A DNA stretch of 64,000 nt from Selenomonas sp. oral taxon 892 str. F0426 (GTDB lineage Bacteria > Bacillota > Negativicutes > Selenomonadales > Selenomonadaceae): the NCBI RefSeq assembly GCF_000468035.1, contig NZ_KI260540.1, forward strand, positions 30,691 to 94,690. The letters are read 5' to 3'. The position numbers and the translations under genes were made by a program. Below, one piece after another: positions 20,424-28,798 of this stretch (within the stretch, counting starts at the first letter, position 1; the number at the start of each line of letters is the position of its first letter). The notes under the pieces are model-generated. The model was not told where the DNA came from, did no database searches, and worked only from the letters and a program-made list of their open reading frames with translations.

Positions 20424-21476
20424 ATGCAGCAGTGTTCCTATATCACGATCATCCTGGCATCATTGCTTGCCCTCTTTGCGGGATGCGGCAACGAGCAGAG
20501 TAGGGAGTCGCCGCCTCCTCTTGTGCGGACGATGACGGTGGGCGATGCCGCTGCATCGGAGGCAGGATATACGGGCACGGTGCGCGGACGCTATGAGACA
20601 CGGCTTGCCTTTCAGGTCGGCGGTCAGGTTCTCTCACGCAACGTCAATGTCGGCGCACACGTCCGCGCGGGCGATGTGCTCATGGTGATCGACGCACGCG
20701 ACGTGCAGCAGCAGGTAAATGCAGCGAACGCCGCCGTCCAAGCCGCGCTCTCGCGCTACGACCTCGCGCGCACGGAGCGTGCACGCTACGAGCAGCTCTA
20801 TGCCGCGCAGGCGATCTCCGAGGCGATGCTCGACCAGTACCGTACGAACGAGCACGCCGCCGAAGCTGCCTATCGGCAAGCCGTCGCGCAGGACAGTGCG
20901 AGCCGCAACGCGCTCGGCTACACGAACCTCGTTGCGGGCGCGGACGGCGTGATCTCGAACATCACGGCAGAGGAGGGACAGATCATCGCTGCAGGGCAGA
21001 CGGTCATGACTCTCACGCAGGAAGGAGAACGCGAGATCGAGATCGCCGTGCCTGAGAGCAGTCTCGCGGCGGTCGCCGTCGGTATGCCCGCTGCCGTTTC
21101 CCTTTGGGCGAACAGCGCTGCCTACACGGGCACACTGCGCGAACTCTCGCCCGTTCCGGACGCAGCGACGCGCACCTATACCGCACGCATTGCACTCACA
21201 GATGCCCCCGCTGACCTCCCGCTGGGCATGACGGCACGTGTCCGCCTCGGTGCATCCGTGCAAAGCGGTGCTGCGATTCCCCTTTCCGCACTGTACCAAA
21301 CGGATGACACGACAGCCGTCTACGTCGTCGAGGACGATGCGGTGCGCCTTTACCCCGTCACCGTCACGGCATTCCGCACGAATGACGCCGTTGTCGCAGG
21401 GCTGCCGCCGGGCGCACGCATTGTGACAGCGGGCGTACACCAGCTCCACGAGGGAGAGAAGGTGCGGACGAAATGA
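20424..21476 (+). CDS. RND efflux periplasmic adaptor (membrane fusion) lipoprotein
   Basis: The protein of about 350 residues bridges an inner-membrane RND pump to an outer-membrane channel. It has a signal peptide ending L-F-A-G-C-G, an acceptable lipobox with the acylated Cys near residue 21. A split lipoyl domain follows (T-G-T-V-R-G-R-Y-E-T-R-L-A-F-Q-V-G-G-Q-V and V-A-G-A-D-G-V-I-S-N), then a helical hairpin at about 85-155 and beta-barrel/proximal domains. I use ATG at 20424 behind GGGAG. Its stop overlaps the start of the RND permease (ATGA), so they are translated together. No outer-membrane factor gene is nearby. Confidence 0.85.
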   Translation: MQQCSYITIILASLLALFAGCGNEQSRESPPPLVRTMTVGDAAASEAGYTGTVRGRYETRLAFQVGGQVLSRNVNVGAHVRAGDVLMVIDARDVQQQVNAANAAVQAALSRYDLARTERARYEQLYAAQAISEAMLDQYRTNEHAAEAAYRQAVAQDSASRNALGYTNLVAGADGVISNITAEEGQIIAAGQTVMTLTQEGEREIEIAVPESSLAAVAVGMPAAVSLWANSAAYTGTLRELSPVPDAATRTYTARIALTDAPADLPLGMTARVRLGASVQSGAAIPLSALYQTDDTTAVYVVEDDAVRLYPVTVTAFRTNDAVVAGLPPGARIVTAGVHQLHEGEKVRTK

Positions 21477-24400
21477 GAAACCTCACAGAGCTCTCCCTGC
21501 GTCACCGCGCACTCGTCTGGTACTTCATCATTGTCTTTGCGGTCGGCGGCGTCTTTGCCTACAACAGCCTCGGACGCATGGAGGATCCCGCCTTTACCAT
21601 CCGCCAGATGGTCGTCTCCGCCGTATGGCCGGGCGCAACCGCCGAGGAGATGCAGGAGCAGGTCACGGACAAACTCGAGCGGCGCTTTCAGGATACGCCG
21701 GGACTCAAACAGATTCACAGCGAGACGCGTGCGGGACAGACTACGATCTACGTCCAGCTGCGCGACGAGGTCGACGCATCGCAGATTCGCCCGACATGGC
21801 GCGACGTACGGAACTTCGGCGAGGACGTAAAGCGCGACCTGCCGGACGGTGTCTACGGGCCGTTCTACAACGACCGATTTGACGATGTATACGGCTCCGT
21901 CTACGCCATCACAGGCGCGGACTACAGTGACGAGGAACTGCGCGCAATGGCAGAGGCGGCGCGACGCCGCATCCTCACCGTCCCCAGCGTGCAAAAGGTG
22001 GAGCTGATCGGCGTACAGAGTGAGCGCGTCTACGTCGAGATCGCCCTCGAACGCCTCGCGCAGCTCGGCATCCCCCCGACGGCCATCACAGATGCACTCG
22101 CCGCACAGGATGCCATGATGACGAGCGGCAGCATTGAGACGGCGAGCGATACGGTGCATTTACGCGCCTCTGGCGTATTTCACGACATCGAGGATATCCG
22201 CGCGCTTCCGATTGCAGCAAACGGGAAGGTCTTCCGCCTCGGCGATATTGCGTCGGTGGAGCGCAGAGCCGTCGACCCGCCCGAGCCGCGCATGCTGTAC
22301 AACGGTACGCCCGCCGTCGGCATCGCCGTCTCGATGGAAGCGGGCGGCAACATCCTCGCCCTCGGTGCAGATCTCAGAGATCTCACAGCGGCGATCCAGC
22401 AGGATCTCCCGCTCGGCGCTCAGCTGCACGAGGTATCAAATCAGCCATCCGTCGTACAGCACTCCATTCACGACTTCGTCGAAACGCTTGCACTCGCCAT
22501 CCTCATCGTACTCGGCGTCAGCTTCCTCTCGCTCGGTCTGCGTACCGGGCTTGTTGTCGCGGGCTGCATTCCGCTCGTTCTCGCAGGCACCTTCGTCGCC
22601 ATGTACCTCCTCGGCATCGACCTGCACAAGGTCTCCCTCGGTGCACTCATCATTTCCCTCGGCCTATTGGTTGACGATGCCATCATTGCCGTCGAGATGA
22701 TGAGCGTCCAGCTCGAGCGCGGCATGGGACGCTTTGACGCCGCGTGCTACGCCTTTACCCAGACGGCGAAGCCCATGCTCACAGGCACGCTCATCACCTG
22801 TGCGGGCTTCATCCCCGTTGCATTCTCCAAGGGCATGGCGAGTGAGTTCTGCGCCGCACTCTTCCCCGTCATCGGCATCTCCCTCGTATTAAGTTGGGTA
22901 GTCTCCGTTATGGTTGCGCCGCTCTTCGGCTACTATCTGATCCGTGTGAAAAAATCCGAGGAGGGCGCACACGATCCGTACAGCAGCCCCTTCTATCGAC
23001 TCTTTCGGCGCGTACTGACACTCTTTCTCTCGCACCGCACCGCCGTCCTCATCGACACCGTGCTCATCTTTATCCTCTCCCTTGCGGCGTTCCCGCACAT
23101 CAAGCAGACCTTTTTCCCGCCCTCCCTGCGCCCCGAACTGATCGTGCGCCTGACCCTGCCGCAGGGCGCATCCATACAGGCGACTGCGGCGGAGGCGGAT
23201 CGTCTCACGGCAATCCTCGCGGCGCACAGCGACAAGATCCAAAACTATGCCGCCTACATCGGCCGCTTTACACCGCGCTTCGTCCTTACCGTCGACCCGA
23301 AGGCGGACGCGCCGAACAGCGCCCAGTTCGTCATCACGGCCAAGGACACCGATGCACGTGAGGAGCTTGCCGCCGTAATTGCAGATGCCCGCCGCAATGA
23401 ACTCACAGGCGTGCGGGTATCCACACAGTACATCCAGACCGGACCGCCCGCCGACTTTCCCATCATGCTGCGCGTGTCTGCACCGACGACGGACGAGGTG
23501 CGCCGCGTCGCCGAGGAGGTCGCCGCCATTGTCGCCGCCGATCCCGCCGCGACGAACGTCCATCTCGACTGGATCGAGAAATCCAAGGCCATTCGCATCG
23601 ACTTTGACAAGGAAAAGCTGAAACTCTACGGCATCAGCGCAAAAATGGTCAAGCAGATGCTCTACACCGAGCTGACGGGTGCCGAGGCGGCGGAGTTCTA
23701 CACGGGCGACCGCACCATCGGCATTGTCCTGCGCCTCGCAGAACGCGACCGCACGAACATCGAGCGCCTCGGTGAACTGCCGATTGCGACAGCGGGCGGC
23801 AGCGTCCCGCTCGCACAGATCGCGCATCTCTCCTACGGCGCAGAGGACGGTCTCATCAAGCGGCACAACCTCCGCCCGAGCATCCTCGTGCAGGCAGAGG
23901 TCACGCAAGGCGAGGGGAACGATGCTGCGCTGCGCGTCTACAAGGCAACCGAGCAGCTGCGTGCCAGCCTCCCCGCGGGCACAACAGTCGAGACAGCGGG
24001 CGCACTCGCGGATTCCGCCGACTCCATGCACTACCTCATGCAGCCCATCCCCGCCATGATCTTCATCATCATGACCCTGCTCATGCTGCAGGTCGGCACA
24101 ATGGGCAAGATGGCACTCACCCTCCTCACCGCCCCGATGGGACTCATCGGCGTCGCGCTCGCCATGCTGCTCACAGACTCCGCGCTCGGCTTCGTCGCCT
24201 ACCTCGGCGTCCTCGCCCTATTCGGCATGATCATCCGCAACTCCGTCATCCTCATCGACCAGATCAAAAAACATGAAGAGGCGGGTGAAAAGCCCATGGA
24301 CGCCATCATCGACTCCGCCGTCCTGCGATTCCGCCCCATCATGCTCACCGCTGCCGCCGCCATCCTCGGCATGCTCCCGCTCATGCGCAGCATCTTCTGG

Positions 24401-24505
24401 GGGCCGATGGCGGTCGCCATCGCGGGCGGCCTCATCGTCGCAACCGTGCTGACACTCTTGGTGCTGCCCGTCATGTATGCAGTCGCGTATCGGGTGAAGG
24501 AATAG
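21473..24505 (+). CDS. RND efflux permease (AcrB/MexB superfamily)
   Basis: This 1010-residue inner-membrane pump has the expected design: TM1 near residues 12-30, a large periplasmic loop (P-S-V-Q-K-V-E-L-I-G-V-Q), a TM bundle at about 330-500 with G-L-L-V-D-D-A-I-I-A-V-E near 400-412 containing the paired Asp residues for proton relay, a second loop, and a second TM bundle near 860-1005. It exports drugs or other hydrophobic compounds using the proton gradient, in complex with the adaptor encoded just upstream. The substrate is unknown. Length is slightly below AcrB (1049). Confidence 0.9.
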   Translation: MRNLTELSLRHRALVWYFIIVFAVGGVFAYNSLGRMEDPAFTIRQMVVSAVWPGATAEEMQEQVTDKLERRFQDTPGLKQIHSETRAGQTTIYVQLRDEVDASQIRPTWRDVRNFGEDVKRDLPDGVYGPFYNDRFDDVYGSVYAITGADYSDEELRAMAEAARRRILTVPSVQKVELIGVQSERVYVEIALERLAQLGIPPTAITDALAAQDAMMTSGSIETASDTVHLRASGVFHDIEDIRALPIAANGKVFRLGDIASVERRAVDPPEPRMLYNGTPAVGIAVSMEAGGNILALGADLRDLTAAIQQDLPLGAQLHEVSNQPSVVQHSIHDFVETLALAILIVLGVSFLSLGLRTGLVVAGCIPLVLAGTFVAMYLLGIDLHKVSLGALIISLGLLVDDAIIAVEMMSVQLERGMGRFDAACYAFTQTAKPMLTGTLITCAGFIPVAFSKGMASEFCAALFPVIGISLVLSWVVSVMVAPLFGYYLIRVKKSEEGAHDPYSSPFYRLFRRVLTLFLSHRTAVLIDTVLIFILSLAAFPHIKQTFFPPSLRPELIVRLTLPQGASIQATAAEADRLTAILAAHSDKIQNYAAYIGRFTPRFVLTVDPKADAPNSAQFVITAKDTDAREELAAVIADARRNELTGVRVSTQYIQTGPPADFPIMLRVSAPTTDEVRRVAEEVAAIVAADPAATNVHLDWIEKSKAIRIDFDKEKLKLYGISAKMVKQMLYTELTGAEAAEFYTGDRTIGIVLRLAERDRTNIERLGELPIATAGGSVPLAQIAHLSYGAEDGLIKRHNLRPSILVQAEVTQGEGNDAALRVYKATEQLRASLPAGTTVETAGALADSADSMHYLMQPIPAMIFIIMTLLMLQVGTMGKMALTLLTAPMGLIGVALAMLLTDSALGFVAYLGVLALFGMIIRNSVILIDQIKKHEEAGEKPMDAIIDSAVLRFRPIMLTAAAAILGMLPLMRSIFWGPMAVAIAGGLIVATVLTLLVLPVMYAVAYRVKE

Positions 24506-24515
24506 GAGAATACCA

Positions 24516-25991
24516 TTGATTACCGGCGAACTCAAAAGCAAAATTGACAAAATCTGGAACGATATGTTTTCCTACGGTATGTCAAATCCGCTCGTTGTGA
24601 TCGAGCAGCTCACCTATCTGTTCTTCATCAAGTCGCTCGACGACATGGAGACGGATAACGAAAAGGCGGCAGCAATCTTCGGCACCGACTTCACACGCAT
24701 CTTCCCTGCGGACGCAGCGGGGCAGGAGATGCGTTGGAGCGTCTTTCAGAATCGGAAAGCAGAGGACATACACGCCATCCTGCGCGACAAGCTCTTTCCC
24801 TTTATCAAGGAGCTGAAGGGCAGCGCCAAGGGCGCAGACGCGTGTGCCTATGCCCGCTATATGGAGAATGCCGTCTTCTCCCTGCCGAATCCACTCATCA
24901 CGGAGAAGGTTGTCACGGCAGTCTCCGCGCTGCCGCTCAGTGACCGCGATCTCAAGGGCGACCTCTACGAGTACATGATCTCAAAACTCCAGACAGCAGG
25001 GCGCGTCGGACAGTTCCGCACCCCGCGCCATATCATCCGCATGATGGTGCGACTCATGCGTCCGCAGCTGAGCGACCGCATCGTCGATCCCGCATGCGGA
25101 ACGGGCGGCTTCCTCGTGGGTGCGGGCTCGTTCGTGCGCGAGCACTACAACAGGGAACTCCGCACGGACAAGTGTATGCAGGAGCATTTTGAAAACGAGA
25201 TGTTCACGGGCTACGACACCGATCAGACCATGCTCCGCATCACGGCGATGAACACCATCCTGCACGGCATGGACGGTGCAGACATCCAGTTCAGCGATGC
25301 CCTCTCGAAGAACAACACGGACACGAACAAATATACGCTCGTTCTCGCAAATCCGCCGTTCAAAGGCTCGCTCGACGGGCAGAATATCGCGGGCAGTCTC
25401 ACTGCAAAGGTCAAGACCACGAAGACCGAGCTGCTCTTTGTCGCGCTCTTTTTGCGGATGCTCGACGCGGGCGGACGCTGTGCGTGCATCGTCCCCGACG
25501 GCGTTCTGTTCGGTGCGTCGCGGGCGCACAAAGATCTGCGCAAGGAACTCGTCGATCACAACCTCCTGCAGGCAGTCATCTCCATGCCCTCGGGCGTATT
25601 CAAGCCGTATGCGGGTGTCTCCACCGCGATCCTCATCTTTACCAAGACAGGTACGGGCGGCACGGAGCGCGTCTGGTTCTACGATATGAAGTCGGACGGC
25701 TTCTCGCTCGACGATAAGCGCGAACCTCTCGACCACACAGACGATATCGAGGACATCGTCGCGCGTTTCTCCCGCATGGGGGATGAGGCAGCACGCGCAC
25801 GCACAGAGCAGAGCTTCCTCGTGCCTGTGGAGGAGATTCGCGCAAACGGCTATGATCTCTCCATCAATAAATATAAAGAAATCGAATATACGCCTGTGGA
25901 GTATCCGCCTGTGAAGGACATCATGCAGGATATTCGCCGTCTTTATTGGGAGTTGGACGGGTTACTAGGAGAATTGGAGCGGAAGATTTAG
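24516..25991 (+). CDS. hsdM: Type I restriction-modification N6-adenine methyltransferase subunit HsdM
   Basis: The 491-residue protein has the HsdM N-terminal helical domain (L-T-Y-L-F-F-I-K-S-L-D-D). The SAM motif I is V-D-P-A-C-G-T-G-G-F-L-V near residue 190, and the catalytic motif IV is V-L-A-N-P-P-F-K-G-S near 276, diagnostic of N6-adenine methylation. With HsdS it methylates the recognition site, and with HsdR it forms the restriction complex. It starts at TTG behind AGGAG only 10 bases after the RND permease, so transcription may read through. hsdS follows after 10 bases. Confidence 0.95.
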   Translation: MITGELKSKIDKIWNDMFSYGMSNPLVVIEQLTYLFFIKSLDDMETDNEKAAAIFGTDFTRIFPADAAGQEMRWSVFQNRKAEDIHAILRDKLFPFIKELKGSAKGADACAYARYMENAVFSLPNPLITEKVVTAVSALPLSDRDLKGDLYEYMISKLQTAGRVGQFRTPRHIIRMMVRLMRPQLSDRIVDPACGTGGFLVGAGSFVREHYNRELRTDKCMQEHFENEMFTGYDTDQTMLRITAMNTILHGMDGADIQFSDALSKNNTDTNKYTLVLANPPFKGSLDGQNIAGSLTAKVKTTKTELLFVALFLRMLDAGGRCACIVPDGVLFGASRAHKDLRKELVDHNLLQAVISMPSGVFKPYAGVSTAILIFTKTGTGGTERVWFYDMKSDGFSLDDKREPLDHTDDIEDIVARFSRMGDEAARARTEQSFLVPVEEIRANGYDLSINKYKEIEYTPVEYPPVKDIMQDIRRLYWELDGLLGELERKI

Positions 25992-26001
25992 GGGGGACAA
26001 G

Positions 26002-27117
26002 ATGAGCAAGATGTTCTTAGGTGATGTCTGTCTGCCGGAATCCTCCAACATTGCACAAAAGGATTTAACGGACAAAGACGGACAATACCCCATATACGGC
26101 GCAAGCGGGTTAATTTCTCATGTCAATTTTTATCGACAGGAATGCGAATATATTGCCGTGGTAAAAGATGGGGCAGGAATCGGTCGTGTCTTTCTCCTTC
26201 CGCCTTATTCATCCGTCATTGGAACAATGCAGTATATCCTGCCAAAACCGAATATTGATGTGCATTATTTATATTTTGCGATGCAGTTCATGAATCTCGC
26301 AAAATATTATAGCGGGTCAACAATTCCACATATCTATTTCAAGAACTATAAGTACGAGCCTATCAAACTTCCTCCCCTTGAGAAACAACGAGAAATAGCC
26401 GATACACTCGAAACAATCAAGCAAACCGAAGACAATCTAAACGAACAAATAACGCATTTAGATGAACTCGTCAAATCACAATTTGTAGAGATGTTCGGGG
26501 CTCCTGTGACGAATCCTATGGGGTGGAAAACCTTGAAAATCGCAGATACCCTTATAGTTGAGCCACAAAATGGCTTATATAAGCCGCAATCCGATTATGT
26601 TCACGATAAGTCAGGAATACCAATTCTCCGAATAGATGGGTTCTACGAAGGGAAGGTATCGAATTGGCTTGTACTAAAACGATTAAAATGTACAAAAGAA
26701 GAAATTCAAAAATATCTCCTACATGAAGGTGACATAGTTATCAATCGTGTGAACAGTATTGAACATCTTGGAAAATGTACACACATTTCAAACTTACATG
26801 AACCTACAGTTTACGAATCTAATATGATGAGAATGCACTTTGACCCAACACGATTTAATCCTGTATATATCACGAGACTGCTGTGTACACAGTATATATA
26901 CAACCAAATTATCAATCATTCAAAAAAAGCAGTGAATCAGGCAAGCATCAACCAAAAAGATGTGATGGATTTTAATATTTATCACCCTCCCCTCTCGCTC
27001 CAAAACAAATTTGCCGCCTTTGTCGAACAAGTCGACAAATCGAAATTAGTACTCCGTCAGCTCCTCGAAAAGCAGCAAACGCTCAAAGCAGCCCTCATGC
27101 AGGAATATTTTTCCTGA
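26002..27117 (+). CDS. hsdS: Type I restriction specificity subunit HsdS
   Basis: The 371-residue subunit recognises the two half-sites of the target. Target domain 1 spans about residues 1-125 and ends P-L-P-P-L-E-K-Q-R-E-I-A. The central spacer helix holds L-D-E-L-V-K-S-Q-F-V-E-M-F-G near 150-165. Target domain 2 runs to about 335 and the closing helix has F-A-A-F-V-E-Q-V-D-K-S-K. The gene is visibly more AT-rich than hsdM and hsdR, as is usual for exchanged specificity genes. Two stretches (26470-26498 and 27016-27047) are repeated exactly in the spare cassette downstream, so the second target domain can probably be swapped. Confidence 0.92.
   Translation: MSKMFLGDVCLPESSNIAQKDLTDKDGQYPIYGASGLISHVNFYRQECEYIAVVKDGAGIGRVFLLPPYSSVIGTMQYILPKPNIDVHYLYFAMQFMNLAKYYSGSTIPHIYFKNYKYEPIKLPPLEKQREIADTLETIKQTEDNLNEQITHLDELVKSQFVEMFGAPVTNPMGWKTLKIADTLIVEPQNGLYKPQSDYVHDKSGIPILRIDGFYEGKVSNWLVLKRLKCTKEEIQKYLLHEGDIVINRVNSIEHLGKCTHISNLHEPTVYESNMMRMHFDPTRFNPVYITRLLCTQYIYNQIINHSKKAVNQASINQKDVMDFNIYHPPLSLQNKFAAFVEQVDKSKLVLRQLLEKQQTLKAALMQEYFS
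26470..26498 (+). repeat. Direct repeat R1, copy in hsdS
   Basis: These 29 bases are identical to 28153-28181 and in the same orientation. They encode V-K-S-Q-F-V-E-M-F-G at the junction between the central spacer and target domain 2. Inside lies a small palindrome, CAAAT-caca-ATTTG, which could be a recombinase site. Confidence 0.85.
27016..27047 (+). repeat. Direct repeat R2, copy in hsdS
   Basis: These 32 bases are identical to 28675-28706 in the same orientation and encode F-V-E-Q-V-D-K-S-K after target domain 2. They contain the inverted repeat TTGTCGA-acaag-TCGACAA. Confidence 0.85.
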
Positions 27118-27157
27118 TTTTTTGCGGTGTCAGAGGTCGGTCGAAAGGAACAACGGC

Positions 27158-28150
27158 ATGAAAGACCACCTCATTACAGAGATATTGCAGGAAATGCTCC
27201 CTCATCTGAACAACGCTCAAATGGTGCAGTTGAGAGCAACGCTTACGCGCTGCCTCGCCGCGCGTGAGGTGACAGCACACACGAACGCAGTACTCTCCCC
27301 GACGCACAAGAACAACGAACTCGTCCATATGTTCATTGCCGCGAAAAAGGTAGAGGGGTGCAGTGAAAAAACAATCCGTTACTATGAGACAACCATCCGG
27401 AGACTTCTCTCCTCCTCTGATCGGCATCTCACACATCTCACGACCGATGACCTCCGTGCCTATCTGTCCGACTATCAGGAGAGCCGTGCGTGCAGTCGGG
27501 CGAACATCGACAACATTCGCCGCATCCTGTCGAGTTTCTTTGCGTGGCTCGAGGATGAGAACTACATCCTAAAGAGTCCCGTGCGCCGCATTCACAAGAT
27601 CAAGACGGCGAAGATCATCAAGGAAACGTACAGCGATGAGGCACTGGAGCAGCTGCGCGACCATGCGGAGCATATCCGTGATCTCGCTATGATCGATCTG
27701 CTCGCCTCCACGGGGATGCGCGTTGGCGAGCTTGTACGTCTGAACCGCAGTGACATCGACTTTGAGCGGCGCGAATGCGTCGTGTTCGGCAAGGGGAGCA
27801 AGGAGCGCCCCGTCTATTTTGATGCACGGACGAAAATTCATCTGAGTGCCTATATGGACAGCCGCACCGACGGCAATCCCGCGCTCTTCGTCTCGCTGCA
27901 AAATCCGCACAATCGTCTCGCAATTAGCGGCGTGGAGATCCGCCTCAGAAAGCTCGGTCGACGGCTCGGCATCGCAAAGGTACACCCGCACAAGTTCCGC
28001 CGTACACTCGCGACACGCGCAATCGATAAGGGGATGCCGATCGAGCAGGTACAGCAGCTCCTCGGTCACAGCAAGATCGAAACAACAATGGCGTACGCAA
28101 TGGTCGATCAAAACAACGTGAAACTCGCCCATCAAAAATATATCGCATAG
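27158..28150 (+). CDS. Tyrosine recombinase (XerD-like) embedded in the hsd operon
   Basis: The protein of about 330 residues has a SAM-like core-binding domain (about 60-145) and a catalytic domain with S-T-G-M-R-V-G-E-L (Arg I), H-P-H-K-F-R-R-T-L-A-T (His-x2-Arg II) and L-L-G-H-S-K-I-E-T-T-M-A-Y with the nucleophile Tyr near 315. It cuts and rejoins DNA through a 3'-phosphotyrosine. ATG at 27158 follows AAAGGA; a TTG 12 codons upstream is less likely. It lies between hsdS and a spare specificity cassette, so its likely job is exchange of target domains. An immobile relic of an integrating element is the alternative. Confidence 0.9.
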   Translation: MKDHLITEILQEMLPHLNNAQMVQLRATLTRCLAAREVTAHTNAVLSPTHKNNELVHMFIAAKKVEGCSEKTIRYYETTIRRLLSSSDRHLTHLTTDDLRAYLSDYQESRACSRANIDNIRRILSSFFAWLEDENYILKSPVRRIHKIKTAKIIKETYSDEALEQLRDHAEHIRDLAMIDLLASTGMRVGELVRLNRSDIDFERRECVVFGKGSKERPVYFDARTKIHLSAYMDSRTDGNPALFVSLQNPHNRLAISGVEIRLRKLGRRLGIAKVHPHKFRRTLATRAIDKGMPIEQVQQLLGHSKIETTMAYAMVDQNNVKLAHQKYIA

Positions 28151-28152
28151 GT

Positions 28153-28181
28153 GTCAAATCACAATTTGTAGAGATGTTCGG
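28153..28181 (+). repeat. Direct repeat R1, copy in the spare cassette
   Basis: Identical over 29 bases to 26470-26498. Recombination between the two R1 copies would remove 1683 bp containing target domain 2 and the recombinase gene, and would join target domain 1 to the spare domain. Confidence 0.85.
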
Positions 28182-28674
28182 TGATCCAATATTGAATACT
28201 CATGGCTGGCAGAAAGTCTCCTTATCAGCCTTAGCCGAAATAAAAATTGGACCATTCGGCTCACTGCTCCACAGAGAAGATTACATTGTGGGCGGGCATC
28301 CCGTAGTGAATCCCTCGCACGTACATGATGGCAACATCGTTATAGATGAAAAACTAACAATCTCCGAAACAAAATATAAAGAACTATCTGCATACCATCT
28401 TTTTGAGAATGATGTTGTTCTAGGCAGACGGGGTGAAATGGGTCGCTGTGCCGTCGTACAAACATCTGGTTTGCTCTGCGGAACAGGAAGCATGATAATA
28501 CGTACTCTTGGAGAAGTCAGAGCAGACTTTCTGCAAAAAATCATTTCCTTTCCTTCATTCAAGAAGATGCTTGAAGATATGGCAGTCGGACAAACCATGC
28601 CAAACTTGAATGTTCCTATTATTTCACGGCTTGAAATCATTAAGCCCCCCAATGAAGTTCAAAACGCTTATTAT

Positions 28675-28706
28675 GCCTTTGTCGAACAAGTCGACAAATC
28701 GAAATT
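28675..28706 (+). repeat. Direct repeat R2, copy in the spare cassette
   Basis: Identical over 32 bases to 27016-27047. R1 and R2 bracket the variable target domain in both copies, the layout needed for cassette exchange. Confidence 0.85.
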
Positions 28707-28798
28707 CGTCGTGCAAAATCTTGCAAAAATCTTAAAAACCTATCATAATAAAAACTATCAACACAGAATGTAGAAACCGCAGGGAGGGGAGCACGCAC

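Larger units (their letters stand above)
28153..28773 (+). pseudogene. Promoterless spare hsdS specificity cassette (second target domain)
   Basis: Starting two bases after the recombinase stop, this open frame lacks a start codon with a ribosome binding site and lacks target domain 1. It begins in R1 (V-K-S-Q-F-V-E-M-F-G), carries a different target domain 2 (K-I-G-P-F-G-S-L-L-H-R-E-D-Y, V-V-L-G-R-R-G-E-M-G-R-C), passes through R2 (F-V-E-Q-V-D-K-S-K) and ends with a short tail. It is therefore a silent donor rather than a full subunit. Internal ATGs exist but would only give a partial protein. It is AT-rich like hsdS. Confidence 0.8.

Noticed and set aside
22889..24031. Minus-strand open frame of 380 codons
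   Set aside because: Antisense to the RND permease gene, without start signals or recognisable motifs.
28174..28773. A second functional HsdS subunit
   Set aside because: It lacks the first target domain, a ribosome binding site and a promoter of its own. It is better read as a silent cassette.
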